DNA of 64,000 nucleotides from Hyperoodon ampullatus (Eukaryota; Chordata; Mammalia; Artiodactyla; Ziphiidae), in contig OX457064.1 in NCBI GenBank assembly GCA_949752795.1, positions 40,606,368 to 40,670,367 on the forward strand, written 5' to 3'. The notes under the pieces were generated by a model. That model did no database searches and was not told where the DNA came from. It saw only the letters and a list, made by a program, of their open reading frames with translations. This document shows, in pieces, positions 1 through 11,269 of this stretch. Every line of letters begins with the position of its first letter. Position 1 is the first letter of the stretch. A program made the position numbers and the translations under genes.

Positions 1-1949
1 CCCATATGCTCTGCATGTCATTGGTGAGCCAAACTTCCTTTTACTAAGTAAAATTTAAAAAAGCTATATGCAGCCTTTAAGAACATTCTAAAAGTTACTT
101 CCTTGTGATCAACTTGTTACAGAAAGGAAAAGCTGACTAATTCATTCCTTTTCTCTGAGATGAAACATCCCGTGTGTTTTCTAAATATGTTCAGAACTAA
201 GAGCAAAATCTGTCTGTTTGGTATTAAGCCCATTGATAGTTGCAAACCCGCTAATAACCATTTGGACATGCAATCTCAGAGAAAAGGATCTAGCTGATGG
301 AGAATTACCACCTGACAGCCTTCTTTGTGACTCCTAAGTTTGCTGTTTAACTAGTATTATCTTCTCTTCATCCTTACATAATGGATCAGGGAATCAGATG
401 ATACAGATTAAAAGCTAATATGGATTTTCAACACAGCTTATGCTGTGTTTTATATTATTCCTACCAAAATTCAATACTTGTAAGGAATTTGATCTAGTGT
501 ACAGCCCAAGAGGATACTACCTCTTTTAAATTGTGTTTGTTTATGACAGTGTCTGATACTGGCTCAGCCTAGCTTTGTACAAGTGTTTAAAATACTGTGA
601 TGAGTTGGAAAAAAAACTGGCATCAGGTTCCAGACACATGGATGTTATGAATTAACAACATGAGGAAAGTCACTTAGTTCTCAGTTTCACCATCTGTAAA
701 GTCAAGGGAATGAAGTTGATTTCTAAAGTTACTTCAATGTTTAAGGTTTCATACTGGCTATGTAATTTTCAAAAAACAGATTAAATAGGTACTATTGGTT
801 TACATTCATATGATTAATTCACTAAGAAGAGTGGGATTCTGAGGAATCTTTGGGAAATGAAGTATTGAGTCTATGAGATTTTTCAGTACATGATGTGTGA
901 GAACATAAAAGACAGGAATGGGACAATAATAATCCTAATCGTGCTTTGTGAGAATTTAATTGCACCTGCATATAATCACCACTTCACCCTTTTCAACCTA
1001 TAGAGAGTCACTCCAAACAAATGAATAATCAAAATAGATTTTAAAAGTTTGCTTGCTATAAGTCCATTTTCCAGATAAGCTTTCTTACTGGTGTTGATGG
1101 AGCTTAGAAGGGTTCCAGGCCAGTGGAAATGGGAGTCAGGTCATTGGAGTGGACTCTGAAACAAATCTGTGACTGGGAGAACACTGGATATTGAAATACT
1201 AAACCCAGTATCTATGATATAAATTGAAAGCAAGTCTTTAACAAGGCTCTCTGAGAATCCTTGTGCCAAAAACTGATAATAGCTGTGCATAGAGAGTGTT
1301 ATCAATATTCAGCAAGATTGTTATTGTCAGTGTGCCTAGAGTAAAGGCAACCAGAGGAATATATTCCTTCCACTTTGTTCTCCTAAAGTGTCAATTATAA
1401 ATCACTGAGGTGTCACTCACAGCAAGAAGTCTCAATGTGAGACACATGAATGGTTTACAATAAGCATGTGAAAGTGTTTAATCAAAATACATTAGTCAGA
1501 TAACTTAGAAAAAACTTTGTTTGCTCTTCCATGTTTTATTAGTGATACTACGTGGAAATTGCAGTGCAAAAAAATATTTTCCTCAGTTTGCTAAATATTC
1601 TTCAGCTGATTGCTGAAGGCTATGGATAATTTTGGATTAGATTTCTCTTTATTTTAAAGCCAACAACTAAAATGGTAGACTGATTTCAATGTGCAATGGT
1701 AGTTTTAGCTCAGGCTTATTTCATTATTCCAGAGGAAAATCTTCATATGAAAATCAGGGAGATTCTTTATTTATATTTATCCTCAGTAATAATGGCCCTG
1801 AAAAAGTAGGTTATCTGACTGTATGAATACACAAATGTTACAACGTAGCAAATGGAAGGGACTGTAGCCAAAGCTATAGTAGATTAATACATACTTGAGA
1901 ATACCTGTTCCCAATTAACCATAGAATGTATTCCAGGTCATTACAGGTT
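1..1949. other. mostly unique sequence, no gene seen
   Basis: AT-rich sequence with no long open frame and no obvious exon. The only repeat trace I recognise is the MIR-like stretch near 610-760, listed separately. Short A-runs occur, but I see no microsatellite or retroelement tail. Confidence 0.5.
610..760 (+). mobile_element. MIR SINE fragment (probable)
   Basis: The middle of this stretch follows the order of the MIR core. It has an AAGTCACTTAGT block, then CTCAGTTTCACCATCTGTAAA, which corresponds to the conserved MIR motif CTCAGTTTCCTCATCTGTAAA. Divergence is high and the flanks are lost. I see the core only, so the ends are approximate. Confidence 0.5.
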
Positions 1950-2175
1950 TAAATATGACACCACCAAAAGAAACTAACAAAGCTTCAATAACTGACCCTA
2001 AAGAAATGGAGATCTATGAACTGTCAGACAAAGAATTCAGAATAATCTTCTTAAGGAAGTTTAGTGAACTACAAGAAGGCACAAGCACACAACTAAACAA
2101 AACTAGGAAAACAATGTATGAACAGAATGAGAAGTTTGACAAGGAAATAGCAACCATAAAAAAAAAAAGCAACAG

Positions 2176-2380
2176 GGCTTCCCTGGTGGCGCAGTGGTTG
2201 GGAGTCCGCCTGCTGATGCAGGGGACACGGGTTCGTGCCCCGGTCCGGGAGGATCCCACATGCCGCGGAGCGGCTGGGCCCGTGAGCCATGGCCGCTGGG
2301 CCTGCGCGTCCGGAGCCTGTGCTCCGCAATGGGAGAGGCCACAGCAGTGAGAGGCTCGTGTACCGCAAAAAAAAAAAAAA
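2176..2380 (+). mobile_element. CHR SINE (CHR-2-like) inside L1 ORF1
   Basis: A tRNA-Glu-derived cetacean SINE. The head is GGCTTCCCTGGTGGCGCAG, followed by an A-box-like region and the B-box-like GGGTTCGTGCC at 2229-2239. A poly-A tail starts near 2367. It is flanked by the direct repeat AAAGCAACAG at 2166-2175 and 2381-2390, a clean target-site duplication. RNA polymerase III promoters of this kind drive the SINE RNA, and L1 proteins mobilise it. Low divergence from the other copies suggests a young insertion. Confidence 0.95.
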
Positions 2381-2683
2381 AAAGCAACAGAAAAACTAGA
2401 GTTGAAAAATACAAAACCTAAACTGAAGAATTCAATAGAGGTTTTCAAAAATAGATGTGACCACACAAAAGAAAGATTCATCTACCTAGAGGACAGGACA
2501 TTTGAATTACCCAGTCAAAGGATCAAAAATAAATAAATAAAAGAGAAAAAGAAAAAGTGAAGAAAGCCTACTATGGGAATGGTAATTATGGGATGCAATG
2601 AAAATATATAATATTTGCATTATGGGAATTCCAGAAGGAGAAGAGAAAGAGAAAGGGATAGAATATTTAAAGCAACAGTGGCT

Positions 2684-2894
2684 TGGGCTTCCCTGGTGGC
2701 GCAGTGGTTGAGAGTCCGCCTGCCGATGCAGGGGACACGGGTTCGTGCCCTAGTCTGGGAAGATCCCACATGCCGCGGAGCAGCTGGACCTGTGAGCCAT
2801 GGCCGCTAAGCCTGCGCGTCCGGAGCCTGTGCTCTGCAACGGGAGAGGCCACAACAGTGAGAGGCCCGCATACCGCAAAAAAAAAAAAAAAAAA
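2684..2894 (+). mobile_element. CHR SINE (CHR-2-like) inside L1 ORF1
   Basis: Second copy of the same family, with the same head, B-box-like block and a poly-A tail of about 20 nt. The 15-bp duplication AAAGCAACAGTGGCT is at 2669-2683 and 2895-2909. The host L1 reads through cleanly once one repeat copy and the SINE are removed (…GTGGCTGAAAACTACCC). Its target shares its first ten bases with the target of the neighbouring copy at 2176. Confidence 0.95.
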
Positions 2895-3248
2895 AAAGCA
2901 ACAGTGGCTGAAAACTACCCAAACATGGGGAGAGAAATGGACATACAGATCCATGAGGCCCAAAGACTCCAAATAGGTTGAAACCATATAGGGCTAGTTA
3001 AATTGTCAAAAATCAAAGACAAAAAAATTATTTTAAGAGCAACAAGAGAAAAGTTATGTACGAGGTAACCCCCATAAAAGTATCAGTGAATTTCTCAATA
3101 GAAACTATTCTGGCCAGGAGGGAATGGTATGACATATTCAAAATATTGAATGAAAATAACTGCCAATTGAGAATTCTATATCCAGTGAAGCTATTCTTCA
3201 GAAACGAAGGAGGGATAAAGACTCCTGAGCAAACAAAAGCTAAGGGAA

Positions 3249-3457
3249 GGGCTTCCCTGGTGGCGCAGTGGTTGAGAGTCCGCCTGCCGATGCAGGGGAC
3301 ACGGGTTCGTGCCCCGGTCTGGGAGGATCCCACATGCCGCGGAGCGGCTTGGCCCATGAGCCATGGCCATTGAGCCTGCGTGTCCGGAGCCTGTGCTCCG
3401 CAACGGGAGAGGCCACAACAGTGAGAGGCCCACATACCGCAAAAAAAAAAAAAAAAA
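3249..3457 (+). mobile_element. CHR SINE (CHR-2-like) inside L1 ORF1 C-terminus
   Basis: Third copy, almost identical to the first two. The 14-bp duplication AAAAGCTAAGGGAA is at 3235-3248 and 3458-3471. It interrupts the codons for the KLREF motif of ORF1p, which resumes directly after the tail. The perfect duplication and long uninterrupted A-tail mark a young event. Confidence 0.95.
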
Positions 3458-3510
3458 AAAAGCTAAGGGAATTCATTACCACAAGACCTGCCTTACAAAA
3501 ATGCTAAAGG

Positions 3511-4031
3511 GGTTTCTTTAGTGGAATTAAAATAATGCTAATTAACAACATAAAGACATAAAAAGGTAGCACAAATCTCACTGCTGATGGTAAATATATA
3601 GTCATAGTTAGATTTTGTAGTATGATAATACTGGTGCATAACTCACAACTGTAGTTTAAAAGTTAAGAAAAGAACATGTAAAAATAAGCATGACTACCAG
3701 TCTAATCTGTTTTAGTTATACAATATAAAAATATGTAAGTTGTAAAAAACAACATCCTAAAATATGAGGGGAAGAGAAGTGAAAGTGTAAAGTTTAGAAA
3801 TGTTATTGAAGTTAAGCTGTTATCAATTTAAAATAGGCTGTTAAAATTATAAGATATTTTATGTGAGCTTCACAGTAACCAGAAATGAAAATCCTAGCAA
3901 TTACACAAAAGAACTATAGACTATAGAGAAGTTAAAGCATACTGATAGCAAAAGACATCATGGCACAAAACAGACAGCAGGGTAAGAAACAAGGAACAAC
4001 GGATCTATAAAACAAACAGGAAACAATTAAA
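3511..4031 (+). other. L1M inter-ORF spacer
   Basis: AT-rich spacer between the ORF1 and ORF2 remnants of the L1M copy. A spacer of several hundred bases matches older mammalian L1M families as I recall them; younger L1s have a short one. No coding potential is seen. Confidence 0.7.
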
Positions 4032-7000
4032 ATGGCACTTGTAAGTCCTTATCTATCAATAATTTCATATAAATGTAAACTGATTAAAATTTCTGATCAA
4101 AAGTCATAGAATAGCTCAAATGGATTAAAAAAAAAAAAAATCCGGGCTTCCCTGGTGGTGCAGTGGTTGAGAGTCTGCCTGCCGATGCAGGGGACACGGG
4201 TTCATGCCCCGGTCCAGGAAGATCCCACATGCTGCGGAGCAGCTGGGCCCGTGAGCCATGGCCGCTGAGCCTGTGCATCCAGAGCCTGTGCTCCGCAACA
4301 GGAGAGGCCATAACAGTGAGAGGCCTGCGTACTGCAAAAAAAAAAAAAAAAATCCAACAATATGCCTACAAGAGACGCACTTTAGCCTTAGAGACACACA
4401 TAGAGAGTAAAGGGATGGAAAAGACATTTCAAGCAAATCGTATCAAAATAAAAGCAGAAATAGCTATACTCAGACAAAATAGACTTTAAACTAAAAATGG
4501 TAAAAAGAGACAAATAAAATCATTATATAATGATAAAGAGCTCAATCCACCAAGAAGATACAGCATTTGTAAATATTTATGCATCCAACAGTAGAGCACC
4601 TAAATATATAAAGCAAAATCTAACAGAGCTAAAGGGAGAAGTAATCAGTAATACAATAATAGTTGGGGACTTTAATCTCCACTCTCAATAATGGATAGAT
4701 TATCTATACAGAGAATCAATGAGGAAACAGTGATCTGAACAACACTATAGATTAAATGGACCTAACAGACATATACAAAACAGACACGTACAAAACATTT
4801 TATCTGACAACAGTGGAATACATTCTTCTCAAGTGCACATGGAACATTTTCTAGGAAAGACCGTATGTTAGGCCACAAAACAAGCCTTAGCAATTCAAGA
4901 AGACTGGAATCATACCAGATATCTTCTCTGATCACAATGGCATGAAACTAGAAAGCAATAACAAGAAAAACACTGGAAAAGTCATGAATACATGGAAATT
5001 AAACAACACTCTCCTGAATGACCAATGGGTCAAAGAAGAAATTACAGTGGAAATAAAAAAGTTTCTTGAGACAAATTAAAATGAAAATACAACAGACCAG
5101 ACTTATAGGATGCAGCAAAATCAGTTCTAAGAGGGAAGTTCATAACAATAAGTGCATACATTAAGGAGCAAGAAAGACCCCAAATAAACAACCTAACTCT
5201 ATACCTTAAGGAACTAGAAAACAGAGAACAAACTGAGCCCAAAATTAGCAGGAAAAAAAAGAAAGAAAAGAAATAATGAAGATTAGAGCAGAAATAAATG
5301 AAATAGCCAATAAAATAGAAAAGATTAATTAACATAGATGGTTCTTTAAAAAGCTAAACAAAACTGACAAACCTTTATCAAGACTAACCAAGAAAAAGGA
5401 CCCAAATCAACAAAATTATAAATGTAAAAGGAGACATTACAACTGATACCACAGAAATTCAAGAGATCATAACAGGCTACTATGAACAACTATGTGCCAA
5501 TAAACTATCAACCTAGAAGAAATGGAAAAAATTTTTAGAAACATACAACTTATTAAGACTGAATCAGGAAGAAATAGAGAATATGAATAGAACAATTGTT
5601 AGTAAGGAGATTTAATCAGTAATCAAAAATCTCCCAAAAAATAAAAGCCCAGGACCAGATGGCTTCATTGGTGAATTTTACCAAACATTTAAAGAAAAAT
5701 TAGCATCAATCCTTATCAAAATCTTCTCAAAATTGAAGTGGAGTGAACACTTCAAAACTCATTTTACAAGGCCAGAATTATTCTGATACCAAAACCAGGA
5801 AAAGACATTACTAGAAAAGAAAACTACAGGCCAATATCCCTGATGAGTATAGATGCAAAAATTCTCCATCAAATACTAGCAAACCAAATTCAGCATCATA
5901 TTAAAAAGGTCATTTACCATGATCAAATGGGATTTATCCCTGGGATTCAAGGATGGCACAACATACACAATCAATCAATATGATACATCACCTTAATAGA
6001 ATGAGAAAATAATCATATGATCATTTCAGTAGACACAGAAAAAGCATTTGGCAAAATTCAACATCCATTTATTATAAAAACTCATAACAAATTAAGCATA
6101 GAAAGAACATACATCAACATATTAAATGCTAACTATGACAAGTCTACAGCTAACATACTCAGTGGTGGAAAGTTGGAAGTTTTTCTCTAAAATCAGGATA
6201 AGGGTGCCCATTCTCACCACTCCTATTCAACATAGTACTAGAAGTCCCAACTAGAGCAAATAGGCAATAAAAAGAAATAAAAGTTTTCAGAATTGGAAAG
6301 GAAGAAGTAAAATTATCTCTGTTTGCGTATGATATGATTTTATATAGAGAAAATCCTAAAGCCTCAAATAAAATTTGTTAGATCTAGTCAATGAATTCAG
6401 TAAAGTTTCTGGATACAAAATTAACATACAAAAATCAGTAGTATTTCTATACAATAAGAACAAAATAAGAAATCAATCTCATTTATAAAATGATCAATAA
6501 AATACTTAGGAATAACTTTAACTAAAGAGATGAAATTTCTCTGCTGAAAACTAAAGGACGTAGAAAGAAATTGAAGAAGACACAAATAAATGGAAAGTAT
6601 CCATGTTCGTGGATTGGAAGAATTAATATTAACATGTCAATACTACCAAAAGCCTTCTATACATTCAATGTAATCCCTATCAAGATTCCAATGGCATTTT
6701 TGTAGAAGTAGAAAAAATAGCCCTAAAATTTATATCTAACCACAAAAGGCCCCGAATAGCCAAAGAAATTCCAAGAAAGAACAAAGTGGGAGGTATCACA
6801 CTTCCTGATATACTGTAAAGCTATAGTCATCAAAACTGTATGGTACTGGCAAATAGACCAGTTGAACAGTATCAAGAGCCCAGGAATAAACTCGAGTATA
6901 TATGGTCAATTAATATTTGATAAGGGAGATAAGAATACTCAATGGAGAAAGGACAGTCTCTTCAATGAATGGTGCTGAAATAATTGGATATTCACATATA

Positions 7001-7775
7001 AAAGAATGAAACTGGACCCATATCTTACACTGCTTACAAAAGTTAACTCAAAATAGATTAAAGATTTCAATATAAGACCTGAAACCATAAAACTCCTAGA
7101 AGAAAACAGGCATAAACCTCCTTAACATGGGTCTTAGTAATGATTTTTTTTTGGATATGACACAAACAACAAAATGAAAATTACATAAGTGGGACTACAT
7201 CAGACTAAAAAGCTTCTGCACAGCAAAGGAAACCATCAACAGTGAAAAGACAACCCTTGAAATGGGAAAAAAATATTTCCAAAAATATATCTGATAAGGG
7301 ACTAATATCCAAAATATATAAAGAACTCATACAACTCAATAGCAACCCCCTCCAAATATCCCTATTAACAGTAGACAAAAGAGCTGAATAGATATTTCTC
7401 CAAAGAAGATCTAGGAAGGTCCAACACATACATGAAAAAATACTCAATATCACTAGTCATTAGGGAAACACAAATTAAAACTACTAGATATCATCATACC
7501 TATTAGAATGACTATCATAAAAAACATAGATAAATGCTGGTGTGAATGTGTAACAAAGGAACCCTTGTATACTGTTGGTGGATTGTAAATTAGTACAACC
7601 ACTGTGGCAAACAGTATGGAGGATCCTCAAGAATTAAAAATGGAACCAACATGTGATCCAGCAATTACACTTCTGAGAATACATTCAAAGGAAATGAAAA
7701 TACTAACTTGAAAAAATATCTGCATCCTCATGTTTATAGCATCATTAATTACAATAGCCAAGACATGGCTTATAA
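4032..7775 (+). pseudogene. L1 ORF2p remnant (endonuclease plus reverse transcriptase)
   Basis: Decayed ORF2 of the L1M copy. The likely start is the ATG at 4032, reading MALVSPYLSII before the fourth SINE. Endonuclease-domain text follows (for example around 4590-4940, ending in a SDHNGMKLE-like block). The reverse transcriptase runs from about 5600 to 6700. The catalytic FADD box at 6322-6333 reads FAYD, so the first aspartate is lost. Many frameshifts and stops are present. After about 7770 the usual ORF2 C-terminus is missing and the 3' UTR begins. Intact ORF2p nicks target DNA and copies RNA at the nick; this one is inactive. Confidence 0.9.
4144..4340 (+). mobile_element. CHR SINE (CHR-2-like) at start of L1 ORF2
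   Basis: Fourth SINE in the same L1 and in the same orientation. The target is an A-run followed by TCC (ending at 4143), repeated after the tail (ending at 4355). The body is somewhat more diverged from the other three copies (for example GTGCATCCAGAG in place of GCGCGTCCGGAG), so it may be older or have lost CpGs. Confidence 0.93.
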
Positions 7776-8056
7776 GTTAAATAACTACTAGGATGTAATG
7801 TACAACATGATGACTATAGCTAACACTGCTGTATGACATATAGAAAAGTTGTTAAGAAAGTAAATTCTAAGAGTTCTCATCACAAGAAGTTATTTTTCTT
7901 TCCTTTCTTTTTACTGTATCTATATGAAAAGATGGACGTTAGCTGAACGTAGTGTGGTAATTATTTCACAATATATGTAAATCAAACTATCATGCTGTAT
8001 GACTTAAACTTATACAGTGATGTATGTCAATTATTTTTCAATAAAATTGGAAAAAG

Positions 8057-9780
8057 TTTTGCTAGTTTACCAACATTTTAAAATCAGGAGACTTTAAGAA
8101 CCTGGATTAATGATTTCTCTTGAAAAATTTAAAGATCTGGCAACACTCAACTGGCATTCCCATAGGACATTAATGAGTTAAAGCCAAAGAATGGTTTTGA
8201 GTCCATGAATGGTCCTCTAGGCAGGGTTTTGACTCTTTCGGGTCATAGACATCAAGAAGGACAGGCAAATAAAAGTTACAGACAGCATGTAAGTCCTGTA
8301 ACTTTGTGCCATGGAAGAAAATGACTAGATTACCTATTACAGATTAAAGGAGGATGTTTCAATATTGAGATGAAAATAAATGGAGGGCTAAACCGCTGTT
8401 GTCAGCTTTCATCATTTGAGATATTTTAGAATTGGAAGAAACCTAATTATCCTTTTTGGCACTTTACAGATGTGCCCTACATCTAAGAGATTAAGTGTCA
8501 TGGATCTAAGTCTTTTGGTGGTTGTATATTTATGGTTTGTAGGTGCATGAAATTTGTCAGGAGGTGCACACAAACACACACACATAGACAATAACATTGG
8601 AATGCTTTGGGGAGAGAAATTGCATGGCAGGAGAACAGAAGTGGAAGGGACCTTTTCATAGAATCTTTAAAGGTTGATTCATGTGAATGTACTACCTATT
8701 TTTATGACCTATGTTGATACGCCAAAGAGTAATTTTTTCCATGAATGTATAATAAATAAACATAATACACTAAAGCATGTACATTTAGATATATAAAATG
8801 GTTACTTGTAAATGCAGTTTTAATTCAAACAAATGGATCTAATTTTAAAAAAGAACAAGGTGCACTTCAGTTTAGACAACTTTGCTTTTTGCTGATAATC
8901 AACACTAAAATAACTGGTTTTTTCAAAGCCATATGTTGAATATACTCAACTCATTTGTCCGATTTTAACTCTTGAATAATTTTTAAAAATTAATCTCTTG
9001 ACTAAAGTCAAACTGTTGAATTTTTCTGAGTATAACTTTTAAAAACTGCTTTATGTTTTACTTCTAGATCTGTGATTCAGAAAAATGAGGGGGCTTGAAA
9101 TATAAGGAAGGTATAACAATGCCATATTCCTCTTATTATTTAGGTGTTATGCAAGAAAGAGTAAAGTAAATTATCCCCTTAACTGTCAAATAAAAATTGC
9201 GTGATGAGGTAAGATTAGCAAATAACATGCTTTACCATTGAATCCTAAGCCCAGAACTCTTGAAACACTTTGTAATATTTAAATGTTAGAAATATGTGTT
9301 ATGAAGAAATGAATATACAAAGCCCAAGTTATTTACTAAATAAAGTATTTGAGACCTAGACCAAACAACACTGTTACTTCTTTCCCAATGGGATTTGAGT
9401 GATTACATCTGTCTTGGCAAAAGTGGATTGGTTTATCTTAATGTAAAGTCCATGTAATGCTTATATTATATTGTTTACATTGCTGATTGAATGCTAATAT
9501 ACAGTGTATGCAGTTTGAGATGCCTGTTTCCAGTTTGAAGGGTATAGTTCTTATATGACAAAGAATACTATCAGTGGGTTTTGATATTTACCTGAATATA
9601 ATGCATCTTTTTTGTATTACATCTACCAAGAAAGAATCAGTATTTTTCTTCCTATTAACAACAAAAATCTATTTAAATGATCCTTTCTTTTATTTATAAG
9701 GAAAATGTTTAGTTATATTGAGCAATAATTATATTAGCACTTATTAAGAATTAATATTTTTTTACTAAAACATTGATGTT
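8057..9780. other. unique AT-rich stretch
   Basis: No gene and no confident repeat. A segment near 8410-8520 (TTGGAAGAAACCTAATTATCC, then ACTTTACAGATG) faintly recalls an old hAT or MIR core, but I cannot assign it. A short CA-rich patch lies at about 8565-8585. Confidence 0.4.
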
Positions 9781-9862
9781 TCATTCAACTTACTGGATTT
9801 AATACATCCATCAGTCACATACTCAAGAAATATTAAGTACCAACTTTGCAATGGAATTGTTA

Positions 9863-10078
9863 TCATAGAGGTTAGGAACAGGGAGTGGGAACTCACAAAT
9901 TTTGGTTTGGGTTCTGGCTTTGATATTTACAAGTTGTGTGAAAATTAGTAAGTTTTCAAGCTTTCAGTGGATAACAATAGAATTGTTGCAAGAATTAAAT
10001 GATATATTGGATGTAAAACACTTAATTTTGCTGCATGGTACATATTTAACAAGTGCTAGCTGGTGTTGTTACTGATGA
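9863..10078 (+). mobile_element. MIR SINE
   Basis: MIR in sense order: GGTTTGGGTTCTGGCTTTG, then TTTACAAGTTGTGTGA (the AGCTGTGTGACC block), then GAATTGTTGCAAGAATTAAATGAT, then a tail like AACAAGTGCTAGCTGGTGTT. The order and spacing match the MIR consensus well, with ordinary decay. Confidence 0.8.
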
Positions 10079-10189
10079 TGAAAACAACAATAACAATAGC
10101 ACCAGTACCAAGTATTGAGACCGATACTAAGGGAAAATGGCAAATGAGACATTATCCCAGTCTTTAAGAATGTGGAGGAGATGATCAAA

Positions 10190-10900
10190 TAGACTAGTAA
10201 TTCCAGTAGAGTTTGATAAATGCTGTGTTAAAGTTATGCACAGCACGCTCTGAGAGAACAAAGAAGAAAAGCATGAACAATCCAGTTGTGGTGTGTGATA
10301 AGATTTCCCGAGGTGATGATGTGTATCTTGAGCATGAGTGGAAGTTTACAAACTGAAGGGTTTTGAGGGAGGGCATGTCAAGCAGACCAAGCAGCTTGAG
10401 CCAAGGCGGTAGGTGAGAAAATGGCCACCATGTTGGGTAATTGACAGTAGTTCTTTATGGCTCTAGTGTTAGGTGACAGTGGAAGAACGCAAGGGATAAT
10501 ACTAGAAAAATGAAAAGTGCAATAGCAGAAAAAAGAAGGGTAGAGAGTACACAATAGGAGTTTGGGGTTTTGTCCTCACGGCATTACCACCAATGCCACT
10601 GAAGAGTTTTAAGCACAGAGGCCGTTTGCTTAGACTCACATTTTAATATAATCACTGAAATGGTTTTGTAAGGAAAGAATTGGTAGGGAACAGATAAGAG
10701 ACAAGAAATGTATTAGGGATTAATTGTAGTAATCCTGGTAAGATATGACAGTGACTTGAACTAGTATAGTCACTCTACGGAGAGAGGGATAGAGAAAACT
10801 GAGAAATTTAGGATAATTTATGTCAGCATCTCAGGAAAATTACAATCTCACCAGAGAGATAAAACTAATAGAAGAGAGTAAGGTAACTAATTCAGGTAAA
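10190..10900 (-). mobile_element. L2 LINE fragment, antisense (probable)
   Basis: Several blocks match the reverse complement of the L2 3' region as I remember it. One is GGGTTTTGTCCTCACGGCATT, followed by TGAAGAGTTTTAAGCACAGAGG; another, near 10720, is TTAATTGTAGTAATCCTGGT. They come in the correct order. Divergence is high and the edges are approximate. Confidence 0.65.
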
Positions 10901-11164
10901 ATGTTGAGAGTGGTTATATTTAAGTTTAGAGATTTATTCAACCAGTGAAAAAGCATCATACCATTTAGATGGTCCTACATCCATATTCCTAGTTTCAAAC
11001 TGTAATATATTTTTGCTCCGCAGATTAATTCTAGATCTGAAACCATTAGTCTGTTGCGAAATTAGCAATGCCCAAAACTCTGTGTTGCTTTAGCTTTGTG
11101 GAGAGAAACCCAAACTCCTTAAGGAAATTAGGACACCAGTATTTGTAATTATATATATATATGT

Positions 11165-11265
11165 ATGCATTTATTTATTCAGTAAATATTATTGAGTGCC
11201 TATTATGTGTCATATGTGCCTGTAGGTGTTTCAAATATATCAGTGACCAAAAATATGTGTTATTT
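11165..11265 (-). mobile_element. L2/MIR-type 3' tail, antisense
   Basis: Reads TTTATTCAGTAAATATTATT, then GAGTGCCTATTATGTGTCAT, the typical reverse complement of the GCACATAGTAGGTGCTCAATAAATATTTG tail shared by L2 and MIR. It continues as TCAAATATATCAGTGACCAA, which favours L2. Confidence 0.65.
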
Positions 11266-11269
11266 TCTA

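Larger units (their letters stand above)
1955..3510 (+). pseudogene. L1 ORF1p remnant, split by three SINEs
   Basis: This is the decayed RNA-binding ORF1 protein of the L1M copy. From the ATG at 1955 the frame reads like the ORF1p N-terminal region, with KEMEIYELSDKEFRI and EQNEKFDKEIATIKKK, up to the first SINE. The C-terminal domain is recognisable near 3056-3240 by ARREWYDIF and NCQLRILYPVKL. It resumes after the third SINE with KLREFITTRPALQKC at about 3462-3506. The middle, about 2390-3000, is frameshifted and interrupted by the second SINE. In active L1s ORF1p is a trimeric RNA-binding chaperone. This copy cannot encode it. Confidence 0.85.
1950..8056 (+). mobile_element. L1M LINE-1, nearly complete, sense strand
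   Basis: An old L1 laid out in the normal order. It has an ORF1 remnant from an ATG at 1955, a long inter-ORF spacer (about 3.51-4.03 kb), an ORF2 remnant from about 4032, and an L1MA/L1MB-like 3' UTR. That UTR runs from about 7.78 kb to 8056 and ends in AATAAAATTGGAAAAAG. Four younger CHR SINEs interrupt it. Both frames carry many stops and frameshifts. The C-terminal end of ORF2 appears deleted: the text jumps near 7770-7790 from ORF2-like sequence into the 3' UTR. The family assignment rests on remembered consensus; the left boundary and subfamily are uncertain. Confidence 0.9.

Noticed and set aside
2186..2240. tRNA gene suggested by A- and B-box-like blocks
   Set aside because: These boxes belong to the tRNA-Glu-derived SINE head; no cloverleaf with a mature 3' end is present.
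2194..2421. Open frames in all SINE copies with repeated [17 protein letters not shown] peptides
   Set aside because: These peptides recur because each CHR SINE body is GC-rich and stop-poor; they are SINE translations.
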